A stretch of 64,000 nucleotides of DNA from positions 6,324,001 through 6,388,000 of the forward strand of contig OW818698.1 in assembly GCA_942493375.1 (NCBI GenBank), read 5' to 3'. The notes below the pieces were generated by a model. That model saw only the letters and a list, made by a program, of their open reading frames with translations. It was not told the DNA's origin and did not search any database. Position 1 is the first letter of the stretch. Every line of letters begins with the position of its first letter. Positions 16,917 to 25,870 of the stretch are shown piece by piece. This DNA comes from G942493375 sp942493375. Its GTDB lineage: Bacteria; Armatimonadota; UBA5829. Both the position numbers and the translations under genes were made by a program.

Positions 16917-18193
16917 TGCTTGCTTCGGTTTTGGCGGCAGCCAAGATTCCGGACCTGAAGAAGAGGATATGGTTCCTCTTTGGCATGTTTGCCTTATACG
17001 TTGTCGGCTTGCATATCGGTGTACCAGGAGTTAATCACGATATACTCCTGGCCAAATTGGGAAGTAACAATTTGTTCGATATGCTCGATATGTTTACGGG
17101 CGGCGCGTTTAAGAAATACTCGATCTTTGCATTGGGTATTATGCCATATATCAATGCCTCGATTATTATGCAACTTTTGACTATTGCAATTCCATCACTT
17201 GCGGAGATGCAAAAAGAAGGCGCATCTGGTCAGAAAATGATCAAGAAATATACCAGATGGCTTACAGTCTTTTTAGGATTTATCCAGGCTGGTGGAACTA
17301 CTCAGACTCTTGCCAATATGGGAGCAATAGAAGGTGGCTTTCTTCGGGTTGCAATGATTACCATCATTCTGGTTGCTGGAACTTCATTCCTTATGTGGCT
17401 TGGTGAATTGATATCTGATAAGGGTATCGGAAACGGTATCTCTATCATTATATTTGCCGGCATAGTTGTTTTCCTTCCCAACCAACTTGCTACAGTAATC
17501 AAAGTTGAGGGTTTGACCAACCATAGGTGGATTCCAGTGACTATCCTGTTTGCAGTGTTTGTAGCTACAATTGCTTTTATTGTGGCGATGACTCAAGCAC
17601 AGCGCAAGATACCCATTCAACATGTAAGAAGAGTTGTAGGTAACAAGCAATACGGTGGGCAGTCTACGTTTCTTCCGTTGAAGGTTAACTCTGCTGGAGT
17701 TATCCCGATCATTTTCGCAGTATCTATCCAATATCTTCCGGCTACAATTGCAAGCATCTTGTTTGCAAATAAACCGGATCATTGGTTCAATAATCTTGCT
17801 CAAGGTTTTGCGCCTGGTGGTTCCTGGTGGGGATCACTCATATACTTTGCAATGATCGTATTCTTCACGTATTTTTATACGGCAGTATCTTTCAATGTAA
17901 AGGATGTGTCTGACAACCTGAAGAAATGGGGAAGCTATATACCGGGTATTCGTCCTGGAAAGCCGACTCAAGAGTATCTTGACCGTATCTTAACCAGAAT
18001 CACTCTAACTGGAGCATTATTCCTGGGTATAATTGCATTGTCTCAGTATTATGTCCCAATGCTTCTGGATATCAATGGATTCAACCTTGTTGGTGGAACA
18101 TCTCTATTGATTGTTGTTGGAGTTGCACTGGAAACAATGCAGGCTATTGAAGCGCATCTGGTTATGAGACACTATGAAGGGTTTATCAAATAA
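16916..18193 (+). CDS. secY: Preprotein translocase subunit SecY
   Basis: The channel subunit of the Sec translocon in the inner membrane, 425 aa with about ten hydrophobic segments. Conserved elements include GIMPYINASIIMQLL in the TM2 region, the EMQKEGASGQKMIKKYTR loop, the QQ/AQRKIPIQ cytosolic loop and the C-terminal ALETMQAIEAHLVMRHYEGF. The ATG overlaps the rplO stop, and the stop overlaps the adk ATG. Confidence 0.98.
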   Translation: MLASVLAAAKIPDLKKRIWFLFGMFALYVVGLHIGVPGVNHDILLAKLGSNNLFDMLDMFTGGAFKKYSIFALGIMPYINASIIMQLLTIAIPSLAEMQKEGASGQKMIKKYTRWLTVFLGFIQAGGTTQTLANMGAIEGGFLRVAMITIILVAGTSFLMWLGELISDKGIGNGISIIIFAGIVVFLPNQLATVIKVEGLTNHRWIPVTILFAVFVATIAFIVAMTQAQRKIPIQHVRRVVGNKQYGGQSTFLPLKVNSAGVIPIIFAVSIQYLPATIASILFANKPDHWFNNLAQGFAPGGSWWGSLIYFAMIVFFTYFYTAVSFNVKDVSDNLKKWGSYIPGIRPGKPTQEYLDRILTRITLTGALFLGIIALSQYYVPMLLDINGFNLVGGTSLLIVVGVALETMQAIEAHLVMRHYEGFIK

Positions 18194-18834
18194 TGAGAAT
18201 CGTTTTATTCGGAGCACCTGGAGCAGGCAAGGGAACACAAGCTAGTAAACTAGTAGATAAGTTTGGTGCTGCTCACATCTCGACTGGTGATGCTTTACGG
18301 CAAGCTGTTGCTGATAAAACAGATGTAGGTTTGCTTGCTAAAGGTTACATGGACCGGGGTGAGTTGGTTCCGGATGATGTCGTTATAGCAATTGCAAAAG
18401 CCCGACTTGCGGTTACTGGTGATGAGGGATTCGTCCTTGACGGGTTCCCCAGAACCATCAATCAAGCCGAGGCTCTTGACATTGCTTTAGAGGAAGTTGG
18501 TAAACCACTGCAATTCGTGGTAAACTTATCAGTGGCTGAAGACTTACTTATTGAAAGACTGTCTGGCAGATGGGTTTGTCCTGACTGCAAGGAGCCTTTT
18601 CACATTGTCAGCAAGCAGCCAAGGGTTGAAGGCATTTGCGATAAGTGTGGCGGAAAGCTTATGCAGCGCGATGATGATAAGCTTGAAGCTATTCAAAACA
18701 GACTTCGTGTTTATAATGCACAGACTGAACCGGTATTGGAATATTATTCCGGCAAGGGAGTGTTAAGAAACGTGGATGCTGTTGGAGAAATTAATACTGT
18801 GCTTGCAAGGGTTTGTGAAGCGATTGGCGGATAA
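18193..18834 (+). CDS. adk: Adenylate kinase with zinc-binding lid
   Basis: Interconverts ATP + AMP and 2 ADP, 213 aa, long-lid type. It has the P-loop GAPGAGKGTQ near residues 7-16, HISTGDALR, GFVLDGFPRT and a lid with four cysteines (CPDC and CDKC), indicating structural zinc. Its spc-operon position between secY and map is the usual one. Confidence 0.98.
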   Translation: MRIVLFGAPGAGKGTQASKLVDKFGAAHISTGDALRQAVADKTDVGLLAKGYMDRGELVPDDVVIAIAKARLAVTGDEGFVLDGFPRTINQAEALDIALEEVGKPLQFVVNLSVAEDLLIERLSGRWVCPDCKEPFHIVSKQPRVEGICDKCGGKLMQRDDDKLEAIQNRLRVYNAQTEPVLEYYSGKGVLRNVDAVGEINTVLARVCEAIGG

Positions 18835-18839
18835 TTGAT

Positions 18840-19607
18840 ATGATTGTTCGCAAAAGCGCGCGTGATATAGAAGCAATGAGGGCCGCGGGGAAACTCGTGG
18901 CCCGGTGCTTGCGAGAAATAAGCGAATTCATAGTTCCCGGGCAGACTACGACGATGGATGTCGATGTATATGCTGAGAGCCTTGTACACAAATACGGTGT
19001 TATAGGTTCTTTCAAGGGTTATCGGGGATATCCTAATACTATATGCGTTGCTGTTAATGAAGAAGTTGTGCATGGGATACCTGGCAACAGGATATTATCC
19101 ACTGGTGATATAGTTGGACTGGACCTTGGGCTGATAGTTGATGGCTGGCACGCTGACTCGGCGATTACTGTCGCAGTTGGTGGTGAGTGTTTACCTGAAG
19201 CTGAGAGACTTATGAAAGTTACTCGTGAAGCCCTTTACAAAGGAATTGAACAGGCCAGACCAGGCAAGAGAATAGGCGATATAGGATACGCTATACAGAG
19301 CTATGTGGAAAAACATGGATACTCTGTAGTGAGGGCTCTTGTTGGTCACGGTGTGGGAAAGAGACTTCACGAGGAGCCGAATGTTCCCAATTTTGGTAGA
19401 CCCAAAACTGATGTCAAACTCGAAGAGGGAATGACACTGGCCATAGAGCCTATGGTTAATATGGGTTCTTATGAAGTGGAGACATTAGCTGACAAGTGGA
19501 CTGTCGTATCGAAGGATCGGTCGTTGTCCGCGCATTTTGAGCATACCGTTGCAATTAGAAAAAACGGACCGGATATATTGACTATCGATACTCCAGAGGG
19601 CGGCTGA
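18840..19607 (+). CDS. map: Methionine aminopeptidase, type I
   Basis: Removes the N-terminal methionine from nascent proteins, 255 aa. The pita-bread fold ligands are visible: Asp in LDLGLIVDGWHADSA, His in GHGVGKRLHEEPNVPN, and Glu in the AIEPMVNMG and FEHTVAI segments. It follows adk by 5 bases and precedes infA. Confidence 0.97.
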   Translation: MIVRKSARDIEAMRAAGKLVARCLREISEFIVPGQTTTMDVDVYAESLVHKYGVIGSFKGYRGYPNTICVAVNEEVVHGIPGNRILSTGDIVGLDLGLIVDGWHADSAITVAVGGECLPEAERLMKVTREALYKGIEQARPGKRIGDIGYAIQSYVEKHGYSVVRALVGHGVGKRLHEEPNVPNFGRPKTDVKLEEGMTLAIEPMVNMGSYEVETLADKWTVVSKDRSLSAHFEHTVAIRKNGPDILTIDTPEGG

Positions 19608-19613
19608 CAAGAT

Positions 19614-19832
19614 ATGAGCAAAGAACAAGCGATACAGATGGAAGGTAGAGTTAGTGAATCTCTGCCTAATGCAACTTTCAGGGTCGATCTCCCTGGAGGC
19701 CACAACGTGTTAGCTCACGTTTCAGGCAAAATACGTATGCACTACATAAAGATTCTGCCTGGTGACAGAGTTCTATTAGAACTCAGTCCTTATGATCTTT
19801 CCAGAGGCAGAATCGTTTACAGATACAAATAG
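19614..19832 (+). CDS. infA: Translation initiation factor IF-1
   Basis: A small OB-fold protein that blocks the A site during initiation, 72 aa. It has MEGRVSESLPNATFRVDL, HVSGKIRMHYIKILPGD and LSRGRIVYRYK. The ATG starts 6 bases after map. A 94-base spacer leads to rpmJ. Confidence 0.97.
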   Translation: MSKEQAIQMEGRVSESLPNATFRVDLPGGHNVLAHVSGKIRMHYIKILPGDRVLLELSPYDLSRGRIVYRYK

Positions 19833-19926
19833 AATGTAAGGTTTCCAGCGGCTGGTTTCGGTAGGTTTCATCCACCGGGGCGGGAAACTAAGTGTTCTGA
19901 CCATAAACACAAGGAGATACTGATAA

Positions 19927-20043
19927 ATGAAAGTCAGAGCGTCGGTAAAACCGATGTGTGAGAAGTGCAGGATCATCAAACGGCGCGGAGTCGTTCGTGT
20001 CATTTGTAGCCAGTATCCGAAGCACAAACAGAGACAGGGCTGA
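19927..20043 (+). CDS. rpmJ: 50S ribosomal protein L36
   Basis: L36, 38 aa, easily missed for its size. The translation starts MKVRASVKPMCEKC, continues with a second cysteine-histidine pair (C at 27, H at 32) and ends RQG. The CxxC...C...H pattern marks the zinc-binding form. The ATG 19927 lies behind AAGGAG. It sits between infA and rpsM as in most bacteria. Confidence 0.95.
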   Translation: MKVRASVKPMCEKCRIIKRRGVVRVICSQYPKHKQRQG

Positions 20044-20077
20044 TTTTTAGCTCTGTATGCCGGTGTTTTCCGGCTTA

Positions 20078-20105
20078 TTGCTTAGAACTAGATGGATTGT
20101 ATAGA
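20078..20105 (+). promoter_or_regulatory. Possible internal promoter before rpsM
   Basis: TTGCTT (20078-20083), a 16-base spacer and TATAGA (20100-20105) match sigma-70 loosely. It could drive the alpha-operon genes separately. Weak evidence. Confidence 0.35.
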
Positions 20106-20159
20106 AAGGTATAGAGATCCGAGGTTTATTCCCGGATTCTCTAAGGAGGGTTAAGTAGC

Positions 20160-20531
20160 TTGGCCAGAATCGCAGGTATTGACCTCCCCAGAGACAAGAA
20201 GGTCGAATATTCGCTGACTTACATCTACGGCATTGGTTTGACTAGTGCTAAAGATATAGTAAGAAGAGCGGGGGTTAATCCCGACACTCGTATGCGCGAC
20301 CTAACTGAGGGTGAAGTTTCTGAGATCAGAAAGGTCATTGAAAATGAGTTCACCGTAGAGGGTGATCTCCGTCGTGAAGTGGCGATGAATATTCGTCGCT
20401 TGATGGAGATTGGTTGCTATCGTGGAATCAGACACAGACGGGGTATGCCGGTACGTGGACAGAGGACAAAAACCAATGCCCGTATGCGTAAAGGCGCTAG
20501 AAGAACCGTCGGAGTCAGACGTAAAAAGTAA
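20160..20531 (+). CDS. rpsM: 30S ribosomal protein S13
   Basis: S13, a head protein bridging to the 50S and P-site tRNA, 123 aa. It has ARIAGIDLPRDKKVEYSLTYIYGIG and the C-terminal GQRTKTNARMRKGARRTVG. It starts with TTG at 20160 behind AAGGAGG. An AT-rich 8-bp hairpin (20545-20565) lies just after its stop. Confidence 0.97.
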   Translation: MARIAGIDLPRDKKVEYSLTYIYGIGLTSAKDIVRRAGVNPDTRMRDLTEGEVSEIRKVIENEFTVEGDLRREVAMNIRRLMEIGCYRGIRHRRGMPVRGQRTKTNARMRKGARRTVGVRRKK

Positions 20532-20624
20532 GACCATCGGGGTGATAACCATCACCTATGGTTATTTGTTACAGCAATGTCACTGTGTGGCAATTGCTGG
20601 TTAGGGCTTTCCAGGAGGCTTGGA

Positions 20625-21017
20625 TTGGTAAGAAAACCTGCCGAACGTACCAAGGCAAAAGAAAAGAGAAATGTGGTGCACGGAGTTGCTCATATCAAGA
20701 GCACATTCAATAACACCATCGTTTCTATTAGTGATATGACCGGCGCAGTATTGAGCTGGTCGAGTGCAGGCACCGTGGGGTTCAAGGGAACCAAGAAGAG
20801 CACCCCATTTGCTGCACAGCTTGCATCCGAGCGTGCTGCACGCGCTGCCATGGAACATGGTCTGCGTCGTGTGGATGTCTTTGTCAAGGGCCCAGGCTCT
20901 GGACGAGAGACTGCTATTCGCTCGCTTCAAGCAGCGGGTTTGGAAGTAATCGTTATAAAGGATTGCACTCCCATCCCGCACAACGGATGCAGAGCACCGA
21001 AGAGAAGAAGAGTCTAA
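20625..21017 (+). CDS. rpsK: 30S ribosomal protein S11
   Basis: S11, a platform protein beside the E site, 130 aa from TTG 20625, 6 bases after AGGAGG. The longer open frame from 20577 has no family match. It has VAHIKSTFNNTIVSISD, SSAGTVGFKGTKKSTPFAAQ and the C-terminal DCTPIPHNGCRAPKRRRV. Confidence 0.96.
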   Translation: MVRKPAERTKAKEKRNVVHGVAHIKSTFNNTIVSISDMTGAVLSWSSAGTVGFKGTKKSTPFAAQLASERAARAAMEHGLRRVDVFVKGPGSGRETAIRSLQAAGLEVIVIKDCTPIPHNGCRAPKRRRV

Positions 21018-21128
21018 GGACTTTTTTACGCATATTTATTTAGCACAATTCGTATGAATTGTACGAAGATATAGCGTTCTTGGGGTTCCGGATTTTCTCC
21101 GGACACTTCGAAGGAGACGATAGGGAAT

Positions 21129-21758
21129 ATGGCATCAGAGGGTCATCCAGTTTGCAGATTGTGCCGTCGTGAGCAGCAGAAACTGTTCCTTAAGGGCGAT
21201 AGATGCTACTCTCGGAAATGTAGCGTAGAAAAGCATTCTACGGTTCCGGGTATGCATGGCGCGGGAATGCAGAAAAAGCTTACGGACTACGGTCATCAGC
21301 TTCGTGAGAAGCAAAAATTAAAAAGAATGTACGGAATGCGCGAGACGCAGTTCCGTTTATATGTTAAAGAAGCAGTTAGAAGAACAGGCGTTACTGGCGA
21401 GAACTTGCTCCAGATCCTGGAAACAAGACTGGACAACATTATTTTCCGCTGCGCGCTTGCAACCTCAAGGGCTCAGGCCAGACAGTTCGTAAATCACGGA
21501 CATATTATGGTCAATGGGCACAAGGTTGACATCCCTTCTTGTCAGCTCAAGCCTGGGGATGTTGTGGAAGTTCACGAGAACGCCAGGAAAATTGCTCCTC
21601 TACTGGCAGCTGTTAGTGCTGCTGGAGGAAAAGGCATTCCGAGTTGGATTCAGTTCGACGGTACTGCCTTAAAGGGTTCGGTGCTGCGTGCACCTTCCCG
21701 AGACGAAATCGATACTGACGTTCAGGAATCGTTGATCGTCGAATTCTACTCAAGATAA
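21129..21758 (+). CDS. rpsD: 30S ribosomal protein S4, zinc type
   Basis: S4, which nucleates 30S assembly and represses the alpha operon in E. coli, 209 aa. The N-terminus has a four-cysteine zinc site (CRLC and CYSRKC). LEMRLDN-like LETRLDNIIFR, the S4 domain ARQFVNHGHIMVNGHKV and the final IVEFYSR are conserved. The ATG lies behind AAGGAG. Confidence 0.98.
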   Translation: MASEGHPVCRLCRREQQKLFLKGDRCYSRKCSVEKHSTVPGMHGAGMQKKLTDYGHQLREKQKLKRMYGMRETQFRLYVKEAVRRTGVTGENLLQILETRLDNIIFRCALATSRAQARQFVNHGHIMVNGHKVDIPSCQLKPGDVVEVHENARKIAPLLAAVSAAGGKGIPSWIQFDGTALKGSVLRAPSRDEIDTDVQESLIVEFYSR

Positions 21759-21774
21759 ACGGAGGCAGCAGATT

Positions 21775-22854
21775 ATGGAAATGGTTACTCCGCGCATCCA
21801 GGTGCTTGAGGATTCCTCAAGTTACGGGAAGTTCGTTGTTGAACCGTTGGAGCAGGGCTTCGGGTATACCATTGGTAACGCGTTACGTCGTGTGCTGCTG
21901 TCCTCGATACCTGGTGCAGCCATTACTTCTCTGAAGATTGATGGTGTTTTGCATGAGTTCTCTACGATCCCGGGAGTGAAAGAAGATACTACCGAGATCA
22001 TATTGAACCTCCGGGAACTGTATGTCAAGATAAACGGACCGGTTTCATATGATGATGAACCGAAAATCCTGAAGATTGATGTTCACGGGCCTGGAGAGGT
22101 TACAGGTGCGGATATTCAGACTCCAGCTGACGTTGAGATCGCTAATCCGGAGGTCCACATCGCTGAACTTAACGATGAGACCGCAAGGTTGCAGATGGAA
22201 CTCAGCGTTGAATGGGGTAAGGGATATGTGATGCCTGATAAGCAGGAGAGAGTTAAGTCAGTCATCGGAGTTATTCCGGTGGGAGCTGTTTATACTCCTC
22301 TGCACAAGGTCAGCTATACAGTAGACCCTACGAGAGTCGGACACAAGACTGACTACGACAGACTTGTTCTTGAAGTTACCAGCAATGGTACAGTAAGGCC
22401 GAGTGATGCTGTCAGTGAGGCAGCCAAGATACTTGACTCTCAGCTTAGACTGTTCTTCGATTTTGCGGGTTCTACTCGCGAGAGCGGAGTGCAGTATGGC
22501 GCTTTGACAACTGGAAGCCTTGTCGGACCACCCGATTCTCGTATTGAAGAATTGGATTTCTCCGTCAGGACTTACAACTGCCTGAAGAAAGCCAATATTC
22601 TAAGTATCAGAGAACTGGCTCAGTTGAGTGAAGTCGACTTGATCAACATCAGGAACTTCGGCAAAAAATCTCTTACGGAAGTTAGAGAGAAGCTGGAGTC
22701 ATTGGGATTGGCATTTGCTCCTGCAAATGAGCGGGGCGAACTTCGAATCCCACCTGAGGCCAGAGGAAAGACTATTACATCCGTTGAAGATGCGGATTTA
22801 GATGATGATATTGATGGTTCCATGGCGGAACTGAAGGCAGAAGACGAAGAATAG
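21775..22854 (+). CDS. rpoA: RNA polymerase alpha subunit
   Basis: Alpha subunit, 359 aa. The N-terminal dimerisation domain has GFGYTIGNALRRVLLSSIPGAA, and the C-terminal domain (ELDFSVRTYNCLKKANI, RNFGKKSLTEVREKLESLGL) binds UP elements and activators. Bacterial alpha is usually 310-340 aa; here about 40 residues follow the C-terminal domain, ending in an acidic Asp/Glu tail. It lies between rpsD and rplQ, 16 bases after rpsD. Confidence 0.98.
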   Translation: MEMVTPRIQVLEDSSSYGKFVVEPLEQGFGYTIGNALRRVLLSSIPGAAITSLKIDGVLHEFSTIPGVKEDTTEIILNLRELYVKINGPVSYDDEPKILKIDVHGPGEVTGADIQTPADVEIANPEVHIAELNDETARLQMELSVEWGKGYVMPDKQERVKSVIGVIPVGAVYTPLHKVSYTVDPTRVGHKTDYDRLVLEVTSNGTVRPSDAVSEAAKILDSQLRLFFDFAGSTRESGVQYGALTTGSLVGPPDSRIEELDFSVRTYNCLKKANILSIRELAQLSEVDLINIRNFGKKSLTEVREKLESLGLAFAPANERGELRIPPEARGKTITSVEDADLDDDIDGSMAELKAEDEE

Positions 22855-22999
22855 TCTTTTGTTGATTGCTCTCACCGGGTGTTGTTGTATTTCTAAACTT
22901 CACCTGGGTTTTGCAAGTGGATATTCCGCTGGGAGCTCATTATACCGCGGTTTGTTTAGTGCAGACCGCACTTGAGAATGAATAGTAACGGGGTTTAGA

Positions 23000-23428
23000 A
23001 TGCGACATCGTGTTGCTGGTAGAAAATTAGGTTTGCCTTCCGATCAAAGGATGGCATTGTTGCACGGTCTTGTGCGTTCACTGATTGTCTATGAAGGCAT
23101 CGAGACCACAGAGACCCGTGCAAAAGAAGCCAGGGCAATAGCTGAGAAGCTGATTACATGCGCCAAAGTGGATTCAGTCCACGCAAGGCGTATGGCCCGT
23201 AGGATTTTGCCTGCTCCCAAAATGCCTAAGAGCATTCTGAGTGCACACGGAAAATCACAGACTGAGATGCGTAACAAAGTCAAAACTAATGATGCTCTCT
23301 ACATTCTTTTCAATGTAGTTGCACCTAAGTTTGCTGATAAGCAGAGTGGCTATACACGTATCGTAAAGATCGGTTGCCGAAGAGGCGACGCAGCTCCTAT
23401 GGCACGGTTGGAGTTGGCGGTTGACTAG
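23000..23428 (+). CDS. rplQ: 50S ribosomal protein L17
   Basis: L17 at the tunnel exit side, 142 aa. MRHRVAGRKLGLPSDQRMALL and ETRAKEARAIAEKLIT are diagnostic, and the C-terminal GYTRIVKIGCRRGDAAPMARLEL is intact. The truA GTG overlaps its stop (TAGTG). Confidence 0.97.
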   Translation: MRHRVAGRKLGLPSDQRMALLHGLVRSLIVYEGIETTETRAKEARAIAEKLITCAKVDSVHARRMARRILPAPKMPKSILSAHGKSQTEMRNKVKTNDALYILFNVVAPKFADKQSGYTRIVKIGCRRGDAAPMARLELAVD

Positions 23429-24162
23429 TGCGCAACATCAAAGTCGTCATTGAATATGATGGCACGCAATACCAGGGTTATCAATTTCAACCTGGTGTGC
23501 CTACAATTCAAGGCGAACTGGAGCGCGTGCTGGCCGGACTGGTCAAAGAACCAGTGACGGTGTATGGTGCCGGTAGAACGGATTCAGGAGTGCATGCCTC
23601 AGGGCAGGTAATCAGTTTCCGATCTGACTGCACTATTCCTATTGATAAATTGTGTGTTGCGATGAACTCCAGACTGTCGGATAGTATTTCGGCAGTGTCT
23701 GCTGAGGAAGTGGATGATGATTTTCATGCCAGATTCTCAGCAGTGCGGAGGGTATATCGTTATAATATAATGAACACTGAACTTCGCTGCGCCCTGGCAT
23801 GCCGGTATGCATGGCATGTCAGTAGGCCGCTTGATGAAGCTCTGATGAACAAAGCTGCACAGGCTCTCGTTGGATTGCATGACTTTCGCGGTTTCAGCCG
23901 GGGAATGCATGAGACGAAAACGACTGTGCGCAGAGTATACATCGCTGAAGTTAGCAGAACCGGGGATGTAATCGGAGTAGAGATAGCGGCTTCGGGGTTT
24001 CTGCGGTCGATGGTGCGTGTAATTATTGGGGTTTTAGTTGAGATCGGTTCCGGATCTAGGCCGGTCGGTGATATTTCTGATATCCTGACTCTTGCTGAGA
24101 CTGGACATGCCTCAATTACTGCTCCTGCCCAGGGCTTGTGCCTGGTTAGAGTGGATTACTAG
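23428..24162 (+). CDS. truA: tRNA pseudouridine(38-40) synthase
   Basis: Converts uridines 38-40 of tRNA anticodon arms to pseudouridine, 244 aa. The catalytic aspartate lies in GAGRTDSGVHASGQV; IEYDGTQYQGYQFQP and the C-terminal FLRSMVRVIIG are typical. The GTG start overlaps rplQ. Its presence between rplQ and rplM is common outside Proteobacteria. Confidence 0.97.
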   Translation: MRNIKVVIEYDGTQYQGYQFQPGVPTIQGELERVLAGLVKEPVTVYGAGRTDSGVHASGQVISFRSDCTIPIDKLCVAMNSRLSDSISAVSAEEVDDDFHARFSAVRRVYRYNIMNTELRCALACRYAWHVSRPLDEALMNKAAQALVGLHDFRGFSRGMHETKTTVRRVYIAEVSRTGDVIGVEIAASGFLRSMVRVIIGVLVEIGSGSRPVGDISDILTLAETGHASITAPAQGLCLVRVDY

Positions 24163-24205
24163 CACGTTTGGTTTATGAATAACGCGTGCAAGGGGTAGAG
24201 AACTA

Positions 24206-24640
24206 ATGATGAAGACATATGTTGCTAAGCCGGAGACGATGCAGAGAAAATGGTATGTCATCGATGCTGCCGGTATGCCGATCGGCCGAATGGCTGTTGA
24301 AGCTGCAAAGATACTCAGAGGCAAGAATAAACCGGAGTTCACACCAAATGAGGACGCTGGTGATTTTGTAATAGTTATCAATGCTGAGAAGAGTGTTCTT
24401 ACCGGAAAAAATAAACCGGCTGAGCGTCTTTATCGGCACTCCGGGTATCCCGGTGGAATCAAGAGCATCTCCAGGGGCCAGTTGCTGGAAGAGCAGCCTG
24501 TGAAGATGGTTATGAAGGTAATTAAGGGCATGTTGCCCCACAACAAACTGGGCGATGCGATGTTCAGGAAACTGAAAGTCAACGTTGGTCCGGATCATGG
24601 CCACGAAGCACAGCAGCCCGTGGTACTCAAGTTCGATTAG
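24206..24640 (+). CDS. rplM: 50S ribosomal protein L13
   Basis: L13, an early 50S assembly protein, 144 aa. RKWYVIDAAGMPIGRMAVEAAKILRGK, the RHSGYPGG motif and MLPHNKLGDAMFRKLKV are clear. An ATG one codon later is an equally good start. Followed 19 bases later by rpsI, its usual partner. Confidence 0.97.
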   Translation: MMKTYVAKPETMQRKWYVIDAAGMPIGRMAVEAAKILRGKNKPEFTPNEDAGDFVIVINAEKSVLTGKNKPAERLYRHSGYPGGIKSISRGQLLEEQPVKMVMKVIKGMLPHNKLGDAMFRKLKVNVGPDHGHEAQQPVVLKFD

Positions 24641-24659
24641 GTCGTCGGAGGAATACGTT

Positions 24660-25055
24660 TTGGCACAGACCGTTAAATATTATGGAACTGGTCATCGCAA
24701 GAATGCGATAGCAAAAGTTTGGCTGACCCCGGGTGAGGGCAAAGTGACGATCAATGGTCGCACAATGTCCGAGTACGTGGGCAGAAGAGCGCTTGAGATT
24801 ATGATCCTTGAGCCCTTTGATGTCTCCGGTCTCACCGGTCAGTATGATGTCGAGGCACAATGTCTCGGTGGTGGAATCTGCGGGCAGGCTGGCGCAGTCC
24901 GTCATGGTATAAGCAAGGCTATTTTGGGAATCGGACCGGAAATGCGGACCCCTCTCAGAAGACTTGGCTTCCTTACCAGGGACTCGAGAGTCAAAGAGCG
25001 GAAAAAATACGGACGCAAGAGAGCTCGAAGAGGATTCCAGTTCTCGAAACGTTGA
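24660..25055 (+). CDS. rpsI: 30S ribosomal protein S9
   Basis: S9, whose C-terminal tail touches P-site tRNA, 131 aa from TTG 24660, 7 bases after GGAGGA. It has YYGTGHRKNAIAKVWLTPG, the GGG-GQAGAVRHGI core and a C-terminus ending KKYGRKRARRGFQFSKR. It closes the ribosomal super-operon. Confidence 0.97.
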   Translation: MAQTVKYYGTGHRKNAIAKVWLTPGEGKVTINGRTMSEYVGRRALEIMILEPFDVSGLTGQYDVEAQCLGGGICGQAGAVRHGISKAILGIGPEMRTPLRRLGFLTRDSRVKERKKYGRKRARRGFQFSKR

Positions 25056-25160
25056 TATTGCTTTGGATGCTTCGGGGGGTATTCTTCCGAAGTATCTATA
25101 TAGTGTGTTCATTGATAATGTTGCAAGTTGGGCTGCGAAATGCCTGGCTTATGCAGTGTC

Positions 25161-25195
25161 GCCTCGGAGGTCATTACGACTCCGAGGCTTATCTT
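25161..25195 (+). terminator. Hairpin after the ribosomal operon
   Basis: A 9-bp GC-rich stem (25161-25169 with 25180-25188) is followed by a T-rich stretch with few consecutive T residues. A second 9-bp hairpin lies near 25067-25096. Together they plausibly end the ribosomal transcript. Confidence 0.5.
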
Positions 25196-25217
25196 CGTAC
25201 CAAATAAGAGGATCATT

Positions 25218-25760
25218 ATGGACGATATTATTCAACAGATACAACAGTGGGCTACGGAAATGGGAGCTACTCATGCCCGGGTAGTTACTGATAAGAAGTA
25301 TCTGAAAGCTCATCAGGCTGTGAGGAATTCGTGTCTGTCCAATGCGTGCGGGAAATCAGGGAGATCGTGGACATGTCCTCCATATGTTGGTGAATTGGAA
25401 GAACTCGGTGCGAAGATGCTGTCGTATGAGAATGTAGTGGTTGTTCAATATATTGCGACACTGGAGGATTCCTGGGATTTCGAAGGCATGGCAGATGCAG
25501 CAAAGAAACATAATGACGTGTTACGCGAGATCCGACGGAAACTGGTTGAGCTAAATATAGAGAATCTGACTCTGGGTTGCGGTGGCTGTGGATTCTGCGA
25601 GAAATGCACGTGTCCTGATGACCCCTGCAGGTTCCCGGATGAAGCGTTGGGATCGGTTGAAGGCTATGGACTGGATGTACAAGCCCTGATACATTCGGTT
25701 GGATTGCAGTATATCAATGGCGTCAACACTGTATCGTATGTTGGGGCTGTATTTGTATAG
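25218..25760 (+). CDS. DUF2284 putative metal-binding protein
   Basis: 180 aa from ATG 25218, behind AAGAGGA. It resembles the DUF2284 family: an N-terminal SCLSNACGKSGRSWTCPPYVG-type block, and a cysteine cluster with seven cysteines in GCGGCGFCEKC and CPDDPC (about residues 130-147) that could bind an iron-sulfur cluster or zinc. Such proteins are common in anaerobes; none has an assigned reaction that I know. It stands alone between the ribosomal operon and a convergent glycosidase. Confidence 0.8.
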   Translation: MDDIIQQIQQWATEMGATHARVVTDKKYLKAHQAVRNSCLSNACGKSGRSWTCPPYVGELEELGAKMLSYENVVVVQYIATLEDSWDFEGMADAAKKHNDVLREIRRKLVELNIENLTLGCGGCGFCEKCTCPDDPCRFPDEALGSVEGYGLDVQALIHSVGLQYINGVNTVSYVGAVFV

Positions 25761-25817
25761 CTACGTTTTAGAGTTTGTCTTTTAGACAGGATTGACGAGA
25801 ATTGCAATATCAACAGG

Positions 25818-25856
25818 ATACCGTTCGTGCTTCGACTAGCTCAGCACGAACGGTAT
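25818..25856. terminator. Palindrome between convergent genes
   Basis: A 13-bp perfect stem (25819-25831 with 25843-25855) with an 11-base loop lies between two convergent genes and has T/A runs on both sides, so it could end transcription in both directions. Its core (TTCGTGCT...AGCACGAA) resembles widespread extragenic palindromes of other bacteria. Confidence 0.6.
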
Positions 25857-25870
25857 TTCATCCATTGACA

